This document shows positions 53,573 through 62,036 of a stretch of 64,000 bases of DNA, one piece after another. The notes below the pieces were generated by a model. It worked only from the letters and a program-made list of their open reading frames with translations, was not told where the DNA came from and did no database searches. Within the stretch, counting starts at the first letter, position 1; every line of letters begins with the position of its first letter. Position numbers and translations under genes: made by a program. This DNA comes from Flavobacterium ammonificans (GTDB lineage: Bacteria > Bacteroidota > Bacteroidia > Flavobacteriales > Flavobacteriaceae). Where the stretch lies: the NCBI RefSeq assembly GCF_020886115.1, contig NZ_AP025185.1, positions 1,426,001 through 1,490,000 of the forward strand, read 5' to 3'.

Positions 53573-55045
53573 ATGATCGCACACAATTCAAAGATTATCG
53601 GCGAAGGATTAACGTACGACGACGTTCTATTAGTTCCTAACTATTCTGACGTACTTCCACGAGAAGTAAGTATTCAATCCAAATTTTCAAGAAACATTAC
53701 GTTAAATGTTCCAATTGTAGCTGCAGCTATGGATACGGTTACAGAAAGTGCAATGGCAATTGCTATGGCGCAAGAGGGCGGAATTGGGGTGCTACACAAG
53801 AATATGACTATTGAGCAACAAGCTGCTAAAGTGCGAAAAGTGAAACGTGCGGAGTCTGGAATGATTATAGATCCAGTAACTTTACCTTTGACTTCAACTA
53901 TTGCAGATGCTAAAAATGCAATGAAAGAATTCGGAATTGGTGGAATCCCAATTGTAGACGAACATAGAATATTGAAAGGGATTGTAACCAATCGTGATTT
54001 ACGTTTTGAAAAAAATGGGGCACGTCCTATTGTAGAGGTAATGACTTCTCAAAACTTAATCACTGTTGCTGAAGGAACTTCGTTAGAGCAAGCAGAAGTA
54101 GTTTTACAAGGAAACAAAATCGAAAAATTACCAGTGGTTAATGCTAAATACGAATTAGTAGGTTTAATCACTTTTAGAGATATCACCAAATTAACTCAGA
54201 AACCAATTGCCAACAAAGACGTTTATGGACGTTTGCGTGTTGCTGCGGCGATTGGCGTTACAGGTGATGCGGTTCAAAGAGCAGAAGCTTTGGTGAATGC
54301 TGGAGTTGATGCTATTATTATTGATACGGCTCACGGACACACGCAAGGTGTGGTGAACGTATTGAAAGAAGTAAAAGCTAAATTTCCAAAAATTGATGTT
54401 ATTGTTGGAAACATTGCTACGCCAGAAGCGGCTAAATATTTAGTTGAAAATGGAGCTGATGGAGTAAAAGTAGGAATTGGACCAGGTTCGATTTGTACTA
54501 CTCGTATTGTGGCAGGTGTTGGTTTTCCTCAATTTTCAGCTGTTTTAGAAGTAGCTGCTGCTATCAAAGGAACTGGTGTTCCAGTTATTGCTGATGGAGG
54601 TATTCGTTATACAGGAGATATTCCTAAAGCGATTGCTGCAGGTGCCGACTGTGTGATGTTAGGTTCGCTTTTAGCAGGAACAAAAGAATCTCCAGGAGAA
54701 ACGATTATTTTTGAAGGAAGAAAATTCAAATCTTATCGCGGAATGGGTTCTGTTGAAGCCATGCAAGGAGGTTCTAAAGATCGTTATTTCCAAGATGTAG
54801 AAGACGATGTGAAGAAATTAGTTCCAGAAGGAATTGTAGGTCGTGTGCCTTACAAAGGAGAATTGAACGAAAGTATGTTGCAATTCATTGGAGGTCTTCG
54901 TGCCGGAATGGGATACTGTGGCGCTAAAGACATTCCAACATTACAAGAAACAGGACGTTTTGTTCGTATTACTTCAAGTGGAATTACAGAAAGTCACCCA
55001 CACAATGTGACAATTACTAAAGAAGCTCCTAATTATTCAAGATAA
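53573..55045 (+). CDS. guaB: Inosine-5'-monophosphate dehydrogenase
   Basis: A 490-residue enzyme that makes XMP from IMP for GMP synthesis. The barrel is interrupted by a CBS pair at about 95-210. Recognised blocks are [17 protein letters not shown] at about 13-29, [29 protein letters not shown] (in part [20 protein letters not shown]), the K+/catalytic loop [17 protein letters not shown] (about 301-317, Cys catalytic), [10 protein letters not shown], and the flap [10 protein letters not shown] terminator follows. Confidence 0.97.
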   Translation: MIAHNSKIIGEGLTYDDVLLVPNYSDVLPREVSIQSKFSRNITLNVPIVAAAMDTVTESAMAIAMAQEGGIGVLHKNMTIEQQAAKVRKVKRAESGMIIDPVTLPLTSTIADAKNAMKEFGIGGIPIVDEHRILKGIVTNRDLRFEKNGARPIVEVMTSQNLITVAEGTSLEQAEVVLQGNKIEKLPVVNAKYELVGLITFRDITKLTQKPIANKDVYGRLRVAAAIGVTGDAVQRAEALVNAGVDAIIIDTAHGHTQGVVNVLKEVKAKFPKIDVIVGNIATPEAAKYLVENGADGVKVGIGPGSICTTRIVAGVGFPQFSAVLEVAAAIKGTGVPVIADGGIRYTGDIPKAIAAGADCVMLGSLLAGTKESPGETIIFEGRKFKSYRGMGSVEAMQGGSKDRYFQDVEDDVKKLVPEGIVGRVPYKGELNESMLQFIGGLRAGMGYCGAKDIPTLQETGRFVRITSSGITESHPHNVTITKEAPNYSR

Positions 55046-55087
55046 CATAAGTGTTCAGTGCTCATTGAGTAGTGTTCATTAATTTAT

Positions 55088-55120
55088 AAACCTGATATGT
55101 ATTCCGTATCAGGTTTTTTT
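55088..55120 (+). terminator. Terminator after guaB
   Basis: AAACCTGATA - TGTATTCCG - TATCAGGTTTTTTT; arms 55088-55097 and 55107-55116, followed by T residues. Confidence 0.88.
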
Positions 55121-55145
55121 ATGCTAAAGTTTCAGTTTATTAAAT

Positions 55146-55179
55146 AAAAAAATCCTACTAAACTAAATTAGTAGGATTA
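55146..55179 (-). terminator. Terminator of purB
   Basis: On the minus strand ATCCTACTAA - TTTAG - TTTAGTAGGAT is followed by a T run, 37 bases past the purB stop codon. Confidence 0.88.
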
Positions 55180-55212
55180 GCTGATAACTGTTATGCTGAT
55201 AGCTGATAACTG
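55179..55212. repeat. Short direct repeat AGCTGATAACTG
   Basis: AGCTGATAACTG occurs at 55179-55190 and again at 55201-55212, with a further GCTGATA between them. It lies in the purB-guaB gap and may be replication slippage. Confidence 0.75.
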
Positions 55213-55215
55213 AAT

Positions 55216-56562
55216 TTAAATTCCCACAAAGTTACTTGGCGTAATTTGCAATAATTCTGTTTTAATAGCCTCACTAACGTCTAAAGTAGCAATGAAACTA
55301 TGAATCGATTCTTTAGTAATCGCTTCGTTTGTTCTTGTTAAACCTTTTAATGCTTCATACGGATTTGGATAGGCTTCACGACGTAAAATCGTTTGGATAG
55401 CCTCAGCCACAACCGCCCAGTTTTTCTCTAAATCCTCGTGGAATTTAGGTTCGTTTAGCAATAATTTATTCAATCCTTTTAAGGTAGCTTCAAAAGCAAT
55501 AATAGTATGCCCCATTGGTACACCAATATTTCGTAAAACGGTACTGTCAGTCAAGTCGCGTTGCAATCTTGAAATTGGTAATTTAGCCGATAAATGTTCG
55601 AATATAGCATTAGCAATGCCTAAATTTCCTTCTGAATTTTCAAAATCAATAGGGTTTACTTTATGTGGCATAGCCGAAGAACCAATTTCTCCTGCTTTGA
55701 TTTTTTGTTTGAAATAGTCCATTGACACATAGGTCCAAATATCGCGATCTAAGTCAATGATAATCGTATTGATTCGCTTCAAGGCATCAAAAAATGCTGC
55801 AAAGTGATCGTAATGCTCAATTTGTGTAGTAGGGAAGGAGTGATGTAAACCTAAATTGTTTTCTACAAAAGAATCTCCAAATTGTTTCCAATCGATTTGT
55901 GGATAGGCTACGTGGTGCGCATTGTAATTTCCAGTGGCACCACCAAATTTAGCTGCAAACGGAATATTGAATAACAAACGCATTTGCTCTTCCAAACGTT
56001 CTACAAAAACACCAATTTCTTTTCCTAAACGAGTAGGTGAAGCCGGTTGTCCATGAGTACGTGCAAGCATTGGAATGTCACGCCACTCTGAGCTTAATTC
56101 TTTTAATTTTGAAATTAAACCAATTAGAGAAGGCATATATACTTTTTCAAACGCTTCTTTGGTCGAAAGAGGAATTGCAGTGTTATTGATATCTTGAGAA
56201 GTCAACCCAAAGTGAATGAACTCTTTGTATTCAGACAAACTTAATTTTTCAAAAGCATCTTTGATGAAATATTCTACCGCTTTCACATCGTGATTGGTCA
56301 CTTTCTCTGTTTCTTTGATCCAAAGTGCATCTTCGGTAGAAAAGTTTTTGTAGATGGCACGCAAACTTTCGAATACATTTGGATTTACATTTTTAAGTTG
56401 AGGTAAAGGGACTTCACATAAAGCGATAAAGTATTCAACCTCAATTAAAACGCGGTATTTAATTAAAGCTTCTTCCGAGAAAAAAGGAGCTAAAGAAAGG
56501 GTTTTATTTCTGTATCTTCCATCAATTGGAGAGATGGCATTCAATTCGTTTAAAGTAGTCAT
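55216..56562 (-). CDS. purB: Adenylosuccinate lyase
   Basis: 448 residues from the ATG at 56562 (MTTLNELNAISPIDGRYR); a longer frame begins with TTG and adds unconserved text. It cleaves SAICAR and adenylosuccinate in purine synthesis. Blocks: SPIDGRYRNKT at about 10-20, TNHDVKAVEYF, HFGLTSQDINNTA (about 115-127), ARTHGQPASPTR (about 164-175, His), and the signature GSSAMPHKVNPIDFEN (about 289-304, with the catalytic Ser loop). A -7 element TATATTTG is on the minus strand at 56594-56587. Confidence 0.95.
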   Translation of the reverse strand: MTTLNELNAISPIDGRYRNKTLSLAPFFSEEALIKYRVLIEVEYFIALCEVPLPQLKNVNPNVFESLRAIYKNFSTEDALWIKETEKVTNHDVKAVEYFIKDAFEKLSLSEYKEFIHFGLTSQDINNTAIPLSTKEAFEKVYMPSLIGLISKLKELSSEWRDIPMLARTHGQPASPTRLGKEIGVFVERLEEQMRLLFNIPFAAKFGGATGNYNAHHVAYPQIDWKQFGDSFVENNLGLHHSFPTTQIEHYDHFAAFFDALKRINTIIIDLDRDIWTYVSMDYFKQKIKAGEIGSSAMPHKVNPIDFENSEGNLGIANAIFEHLSAKLPISRLQRDLTDSTVLRNIGVPMGHTIIAFEATLKGLNKLLLNEPKFHEDLEKNWAVVAEAIQTILRREAYPNPYEALKGLTRTNEAITKESIHSFIATLDVSEAIKTELLQITPSNFVGI

Positions 56563-56586
56563 TTTTGTGTTGTTTTTTCGAAAGTG

Positions 56587-56613
56587 CAAATATAAACCTT
56601 TTTAGTATTTTTG
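56587..56613. promoter_or_regulatory. Back-to-back promoters for purB and the TrmH-type gene
   Basis: The purB -7 element TATATTTG is on the minus strand at 56594-56587; the plus-strand TATTTTTG is at 56606-56613. They lie only 11 bases apart and fire in opposite directions, so they may compete. Confidence 0.6.
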
Positions 56614-56631
56614 CCTCCAAAAAATGAGACA

Positions 56632-57291
56632 ATGATTGATATCGATTACCTTAATTTTCTTGAAAATATTTTGACAGACAATCGAAAAGAGCGCTTTTTG
56701 AATGTCTTGAAAAATAGAACCAATCATTTTACAATAGCAGTAGAAGATGTTTTTCAAATGCACAATACCAGTGCGGTAATGCGAAGCTGCGAAGTTTTTG
56801 GAATCCAAGAATTGAACGTAATCGAACAACGTTACGGAAAAAGTATCGACAAACAAATTGCGATGGGTGCTCAAAAGTGGGTAGACATCAATACTTATGA
56901 ATCGCCTTCTGCTTGTGTTCACACTTTACGAAATAAAGGATACCAAATCATTGCGACTACACCACACGAGAACGATTGTTTATTAGAAAATTTTGATATT
57001 TCGAAACCTAGCGCTTTGTTTTTCGGAACCGAAATCGACGGTTTGTCAGAAGAAATTATGCGCGAAGCTGATGGGTTTTTAAAGATTCCGATGGTCGGAT
57101 TTACAGAGAGTTTGAATATCTCGGTCTCAGCTGCGATTATCATTCAGAATTTGACCAACAGACTACGTAATTCGGATATTAATTGGCAATTATCTGAAGA
57201 CGAAATTTTGGAGAAACGATTGGCTTGGGCCAAAAATTCCATCAAAGACATCAAACGAATTGAACAACGTTATTTTGAGGAAAATCCATGA
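56632..57291 (+). CDS. TrmH/SpoU family RNA 2'-O-methyltransferase
   Basis: 219 residues from the ATG at 56632 (MIDIDYLNFLENIL); the TTG upstream lies in the promoter. The SPOUT fold shows VLKNRTNHFTIAVEDVFQMHNTSAVMRSCEVFGIQ (in part HNTSAVMRSCEVFG with motif 1 N and R), FFGTEIDGLSEE (motif 2, about 129-140) and the knot end PMVGFTESLNISVSAAI (motif 3, about 151-167). It methylates ribose in tRNA (Gm18) or rRNA; this cannot be decided here. Confidence 0.9.
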   Translation: MIDIDYLNFLENILTDNRKERFLNVLKNRTNHFTIAVEDVFQMHNTSAVMRSCEVFGIQELNVIEQRYGKSIDKQIAMGAQKWVDINTYESPSACVHTLRNKGYQIIATTPHENDCLLENFDISKPSALFFGTEIDGLSEEIMREADGFLKIPMVGFTESLNISVSAAIIIQNLTNRLRNSDINWQLSEDEILEKRLAWAKNSIKDIKRIEQRYFEENP

Positions 57292-57372
57292 TAGATTCTT
57301 AATTTGATGTTATTTTTTAATTAAACTTAGTCAGAAACTCTCTTTTTGAAAATAGTTGTCCAATTTAAACCG

Positions 57373-57380
57373 TATTTTTG
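57373..57380 (+). promoter_or_regulatory. -7 element of the phosphatase gene
   Basis: TATTTTTG at 57373-57380, with TTTG at 57345-57348 (24 bases away, on the long side); leader about 27 bases. Confidence 0.45.
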
Positions 57381-57412
57381 GTAATATAATTTGTGTAATA
57401 AATTTATTAAGT

Positions 57413-59026
57413 ATGAAGAAATTAGTTTTGTTTTTAACTTTTAGTTTTGTTTTGAATGTTCAAGCGCAGCAGCGTCCTAAATTGGTAGTTGGAATTGTAG
57501 TGGACCAAATGAAAATGGAATATTTGTACCGTTTTTCAGACGACTTTTCTGCAAATGGATTCAAACGAATCATGAACGGAGGTTATACTTTTCACAATAT
57601 GCATTACAATTATGCGCCAACCTATACTGCTCCAGGGCATGCGTCAATTTATACTGGGACAACACCTTCTAGTCACGGTATTGTTGCGAATGAATGGTTT
57701 AATCGTGCCATTGGAAAAGAATTATATTGCACTGATGATGCATCTGTTACAACAATAGGAGGAGGAACGGATAAAGAAGGCGCTATGTCGCCAAGAAATT
57801 TATTGACTACAACAATTACAGATGAATTGCGAATGGCTACTAATTTTAGAGGAAAAGTCATCGGAATGAGCATAAAAGATCGTGGCGCTATTTTGCCTGC
57901 AGGTCATTTTGCTAATAATGCCTATTGGTATAGTAAAACTGGGGATTTTATTTCGAGTACATTTTACGGCGCTAATTTACCAGATTGGGTTACTCAATTT
58001 AATAATGAAAAGCGTTATATGAACTACATTAATGGTGGTTGGAATTTATTAAAACCTATCGCTACTTATGATGAAAGTTTAGTAGATGATAATCCATACG
58101 AAGGAAAAATTGACAAGTCAAGCCAACCTATTTTTCCTTATAATTTAAAGAAAATATACGATGAAAAAGGAGCCGATGTATTGCGTTCTACTCCTTTTGG
58201 GAATGATATCTTGGCGGATTTAGCAATTAAAGCTATTGAAAAAGAAAGTTTGGGTAAAGACAATTTTACCGATTTTTTAGCCGTAAGTTTTTCTTCTACA
58301 GATTATGTAGGACATACTTTTGGACCTCGTTCTATGGAGTTGCAGGATACGTATTTACGATTAGATCAAACGCTTGAAAAAATGTTGGTTTACTTGGATC
58401 AGACAGTTGGGAAAGATAATTATTTGGTTTTTTTAACTGCGGACCATGCTGGTGCAGAAAATTCTAATTATTTGAAAGATAATAAATACAACGTCAAAAA
58501 TGTGCCATCAAGAGGAATTGAAAGTGCTTTACGTAAATTTTCCGTGGCTACTTTTGGTGTAGATGTACTGTTGAATTATTCTAATTTCAATTTGTATTTT
58601 GATAGAAACATATTGAAAGATAAGAGCTTAGAGTTAGTTAAAGTGAAACAAATTTTTAAAGATTTCATAATGACTCAAGAGCATGTGAAAAGAGTTTACA
58701 CCGAAGAAGAAATTTTAGCTTCGACTGGAGATGACTATTTTTTGAGTTTTATCGCTAAAGGCTATGATCCAAAACAAAATGGAGATCTAGTTCTTTTAGA
58801 TAAAGCTGGTTATATGCAGTACATTGAAACTGGAACAACTCATGGTTCACCGAATAGTTATGATACTCATGTCCCAATGCTTTTTTATGGTTGGCACGTG
58901 CCAAAAGGGAATTCGTATTCTAAAAAACAGATTACCCAAATTGCACCTACGCTTTCTCAAATGTTGAAAATCCCATTTCCTAATGGAACGGATTCAGAAG
59001 TTTTAGAAGAATTGTTGGGAAAATAA
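57413..59026 (+). CDS. PafA-type alkaline phosphatase
   Basis: Start at the ATG at 57413 (MKKLVLFLTFSFVLNVQAQ), giving 537 residues and a clear signal peptide. The body matches the phosphate-insensitive PafA family of Flavobacteria: VGIVVDQMKMEYLYRF with the metal Asp (about 28-38), the nucleophile Thr in GHASIYTGTTPSSHGIVAN (about 76-94), DYVGHTFGPRSMELQD near 300, TADHAGAE near 345, and HGSPNSYDTHVPMLFYG near 480. It takes phosphate from organic esters in the periplasm or outside. It is followed by a terminator. Confidence 0.92.
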   Translation: MKKLVLFLTFSFVLNVQAQQRPKLVVGIVVDQMKMEYLYRFSDDFSANGFKRIMNGGYTFHNMHYNYAPTYTAPGHASIYTGTTPSSHGIVANEWFNRAIGKELYCTDDASVTTIGGGTDKEGAMSPRNLLTTTITDELRMATNFRGKVIGMSIKDRGAILPAGHFANNAYWYSKTGDFISSTFYGANLPDWVTQFNNEKRYMNYINGGWNLLKPIATYDESLVDDNPYEGKIDKSSQPIFPYNLKKIYDEKGADVLRSTPFGNDILADLAIKAIEKESLGKDNFTDFLAVSFSSTDYVGHTFGPRSMELQDTYLRLDQTLEKMLVYLDQTVGKDNYLVFLTADHAGAENSNYLKDNKYNVKNVPSRGIESALRKFSVATFGVDVLLNYSNFNLYFDRNILKDKSLELVKVKQIFKDFIMTQEHVKRVYTEEEILASTGDDYFLSFIAKGYDPKQNGDLVLLDKAGYMQYIETGTTHGSPNSYDTHVPMLFYGWHVPKGNSYSKKQITQIAPTLSQMLKIPFPNGTDSEVLEELLGK

Positions 59027-59045
59027 TAGAAAAACGGTCTTGTAC

Positions 59046-59079
59046 AAAAAATCCCGTTCTAAACTAGAACGGGATTTTT
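59046..59079. terminator. Bidirectional terminator between the phosphatase and lysA
   Basis: AAAAATCCCGTTCT (59047-59060) - AAACT-type loop - AGAACGGGATTTTT (59065-59078). It lies between converging genes. Confidence 0.92.
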
Positions 59080-59084
59080 GTGTA

Positions 59085-60302
59085 TTAAACAGTTGCAGCG
59101 ACTGGCAACGGAATTTGATTTCGTAATAAATCTTCAAAGGTTTCTTTCGCACGGATTAAATGCCCTTGACCATTCATCCATAAAACCTCGGCGGGTTTGT
59201 ATCTTGAATTGTAATTCGATGACATGGAGAAACAATAAGCTCCTGCATTTTTGAAACAAAGAATATCTCCTTCATTGATTTCGGCGATTCTTCTGTTATT
59301 GGCAAATGTATCTGTTTCACAGATATAACCCACAACAGAGTAGAAACGCTCTTTGCCTTTTGGATTAGAAATATTCTCGATGTGGTGCTGTGATCCATAC
59401 AACATTGGACGAATCAAATGGTTGAATCCACTATCAACTCCTGCAAAAACAGTAGAGGTAGTTTGTTTTACTACGTTTACTTTAGCTAAGAAATAGCCTG
59501 CTTCACTTACTAGAAATTTTCCAGGTTCAAAGATTAATGTTAAATCTTTACCATACTCTACACAGAAATCATTGAATCGTTTGGATAATTTTTTACCTAA
59601 TTCTTCAATGTCTGTTTCAATATCGTCTTTCTTGTAAGGTACTTTGAAACCGCTTCCAAAGTCTAAGAATTCTAATTTTTTGAAATTTTTAGCTACATCA
59701 AATAAGATTTCAGCTGCATACAAAAACACCTCGATATCTAAAATATCAGATCCAGTATGCATATGAACGCCAACAATATTCATCTTTGTATTCTCTACAA
59801 TCCGAATTAAGTGTGGCAATTGATGAATTGAAATTCCAAATTTACTATCAATATGTCCTACAGAAATATTCGTGTTGCCACCTGCCATTACGTGAGGATT
59901 GATACGAATACAAACTGGAGTTTCTGGATATTTTGTTCCAAATTGTTCCAAAATGGACAAGTTGTCAATGTTGATTTGGACTCCCATTGCTGCCACTTCT
60001 TCAATTTCTTCTAATGAAACACCATTTGGGGTAAAGAATATTTTTTCAGGTGAATAACCTGCATGTAATCCCAATAATACTTCTTGAATAGAAACCGTAT
60101 CTAATCCAGCTCCTTTATCTCTCAATAATTGAAGAATTGCAACATTTGACAAAGCTTTCATAGCATAGTTAATACGGAGTGTATCGACTTTGGAAAACGC
60201 TTTGGTCAATCTGTTGTACTGTGATTCTATCTTTTCGGCATCATAAACATATAAGGGGCTACCAAATTGCTCTGCTAATTGTAATAAGTCTTTTCCTTGC
60301 AT
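59085..60302 (-). CDS. lysA: Diaminopimelate decarboxylase
   Basis: 405 residues from the ATG at 60302 (MQGKDLLQLAEQFGSPLYVYDAE); a longer TTG-led frame is unlikely. It makes lysine from meso-diaminopimelate with PLP. The PLP lysine is in LRINYAMKALSN (about 43-54), the barrel continues with FTPNGVSLEE, HMHTGSDI (about 180-187), the glycine-rich FLDFGSGFKVPY (about 211-222), EPGKFLVSEAGYF near 258 and the C-terminal YICETDTFANNR (about 326-337) that binds substrate. Length is normal. Confidence 0.95.
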   Translation of the reverse strand: MQGKDLLQLAEQFGSPLYVYDAEKIESQYNRLTKAFSKVDTLRINYAMKALSNVAILQLLRDKGAGLDTVSIQEVLLGLHAGYSPEKIFFTPNGVSLEEIEEVAAMGVQINIDNLSILEQFGTKYPETPVCIRINPHVMAGGNTNISVGHIDSKFGISIHQLPHLIRIVENTKMNIVGVHMHTGSDILDIEVFLYAAEILFDVAKNFKKLEFLDFGSGFKVPYKKDDIETDIEELGKKLSKRFNDFCVEYGKDLTLIFEPGKFLVSEAGYFLAKVNVVKQTTSTVFAGVDSGFNHLIRPMLYGSQHHIENISNPKGKERFYSVVGYICETDTFANNRRIAEINEGDILCFKNAGAYCFSMSSNYNSRYKPAEVLWMNGQGHLIRAKETFEDLLRNQIPLPVAATV

Positions 60303-60416
60303 TGGATATAAATTTTGTACAAATTTAGAGTACTTATTTTCTTCATACAAGTAAATTAAGATTGTTTAACAAAATATAACAAAATGTTTAATTTACAACA
60401 TTAAGTCCTTTTTTTA

Positions 60417-60448
60417 CAAAAAAAAATCCCTTGAAATGAATCAAGGGA
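60417..60448 (-). terminator. Terminator of gltD
   Basis: On the minus strand AATCCCTTGA - TTCAT - TTCAAGGGATT is followed by a run of T, about 25 bases after the gltD stop codon. Confidence 0.9.
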
Positions 60449-60476
60449 TTATCGGAGAGTTGTGTTGTTGGTTTAG

Positions 60477-61931
60477 TTATAGAGTTGGTAAATCTCCGTT
60501 TCCTTTTGTAGGTAAGTTGGTTGAACCCATTAAGAATAAATCTACTTCTCTTGCAGCTTCACGTCCTTCAGAGATAGCCCAAACAATTAACGATTGTCCT
60601 CTTCTCATATCACCAGCAGTGAAAATGTGAGGTACATTAGTTTTGTAGTTGGTAGCTTTATAGTTCGTTCTTAAATCAGTTTCAATGCCTAATTGCTCGC
60701 TCAATGTTTTTTCAGGACCAGTAAATCCTAGTGCTAATAAGGCTAAATCGCAAGGCCAGATTTTTTCTGAACCTTCTCTTTCAATTAATTCTGGGCGTTG
60801 TCCTGGAACAATTTTCCATTCTACTTCCACTGTTTTTAAAGCAGTTAATTCGCCTTTATCATTGGTAATAAATTCTTTGGTGTTAATCAACCAGTTTCTA
60901 TTGCAACCTTCTTCATGAGAAGATGATGTTTTCAATTGTAACGGCCAGTAAGGCCATGGAGTAGATTCGCTTCTTCCCACGGGAGGTTTTGGCATAATCT
61001 CAAAGTTAGTTACTGATTTAGCTCCTTGTCTGTTTGATGTACCTACACAGTCCGAACCTGTATCTCCACCACCAATAACGATTACATCTTTACCAGTAGC
61101 TACAATTTGGTCTTGAATTGATTCTCCCATTACCACTTTAGTTTGTTGTGTTAAGAAGGTCATTGCTTGAACAACTCCTTTAGCATCAGCTCCTTTGGTT
61201 GGTAATCCTCTTCTTTCAGTAGCACCACCACAAAGTACAACAGAATCAAACGCATTCAAATTTTCAACGCTGAAGTTTACACCTACGTGAACATTTGTTT
61301 TGAAAGTAATACCTTCTGCTTCTAAAATAGCAACACGTCTGTCAATGATTGCTTTTTCTAATTTGAAATTAGGAATTCCGTAACGCAATAAACCTCCAAT
61401 GGCATTGTCTCTTTCAAAAACGGTTACGGTATGACCCGCACGGTTCAATTGTTGTGCTGCAGCCAAACCTGCTGGTCCAGAACCTACAACTGCAACTGTT
61501 TTACCAGTACGTTGTGTAGGAATTTGTGGTTTGATCCAACCTTCAGCGAAGCCTCTTTCGACAATATTTTTCTCAATATTTTCAATAGCAACTGGTTCTT
61601 TGATAATACCTAAAACGCATGATTTTTCACAAGGAGCAGGGCATAATCTTCCAGTAAATTCTGGGAAGTTATTAGTTGATTGCAAGATAGCTAAAGCACT
61701 TTCCCATTCCTCTTGGTGCACCATGTCGTTAAAATCAGGAATTAAATTTCCTAACGGACAGGAACTGTGACAGAACGGAATACCGCAATCCATACATCTT
61801 GAACCTTGTTCTTTTATTTTTTCTTTCGATAACGGAACGGTAAATTCATTGTAATTAGAAACACGTTCTGCTACAGCGATATTACTTTCGTCCGCTCTAC
61901 TATATTCTTTAAATCCACCGATCTTTCCCAT
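60477..61931 (-). CDS. gltD: Glutamate synthase small subunit
   Basis: A 484-residue FAD/Fe-S subunit that passes electrons from NAD(P)H to GltB. The N-terminal Fe-S ligands are in RCMDCGIPFCHSSCPLGNLIPDFND (in part CMDCGIPFCHSSCPLGN, about 41-57) and CPAPCEKSCVLG (about 97-108); the FAD motif VVGSGPAGLAAAQQL is at about 149-163, the NAD motif VIGGGDTGSDC near 287-297, and GDMRRGQSL near the C terminus. It follows gltB after 105 bases, a gap that holds a G+C-rich palindromic repeat. Confidence 0.96.
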   Translation of the reverse strand: MGKIGGFKEYSRADESNIAVAERVSNYNEFTVPLSKEKIKEQGSRCMDCGIPFCHSSCPLGNLIPDFNDMVHQEEWESALAILQSTNNFPEFTGRLCPAPCEKSCVLGIIKEPVAIENIEKNIVERGFAEGWIKPQIPTQRTGKTVAVVGSGPAGLAAAQQLNRAGHTVTVFERDNAIGGLLRYGIPNFKLEKAIIDRRVAILEAEGITFKTNVHVGVNFSVENLNAFDSVVLCGGATERRGLPTKGADAKGVVQAMTFLTQQTKVVMGESIQDQIVATGKDVIVIGGGDTGSDCVGTSNRQGAKSVTNFEIMPKPPVGRSESTPWPYWPLQLKTSSSHEEGCNRNWLINTKEFITNDKGELTALKTVEVEWKIVPGQRPELIEREGSEKIWPCDLALLALGFTGPEKTLSEQLGIETDLRTNYKATNYKTNVPHIFTAGDMRRGQSLIVWAISEGREAAREVDLFLMGSTNLPTKGNGDLPTL

Positions 61932-61939
61932 GATTTTGA

Positions 61940-61972
61940 GCCTCCCCCCAGCCCCCTCCTAAGGAGGGGGAG
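61940..61972 (+). repeat. G+C-rich palindromic repeat in the gltB-gltD gap
   Basis: The core is GCCTCCCCCCAGCCCCC followed by TCCTAAGGA and GGGGGAG, with a hairpin CCCCCTCC-taa-GGAGGGGG at 61952-61970. It is far richer in G+C than its surroundings. It is related to, and inverted relative to, the element in the gltB tail. Confidence 0.85.
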
Positions 61973-62036
61973 AGGTAACTTGGAGTATTTATTTTGTTAT
62001 TAATTCATTTTCATTTTTGAGATGCCTAAATAAATA

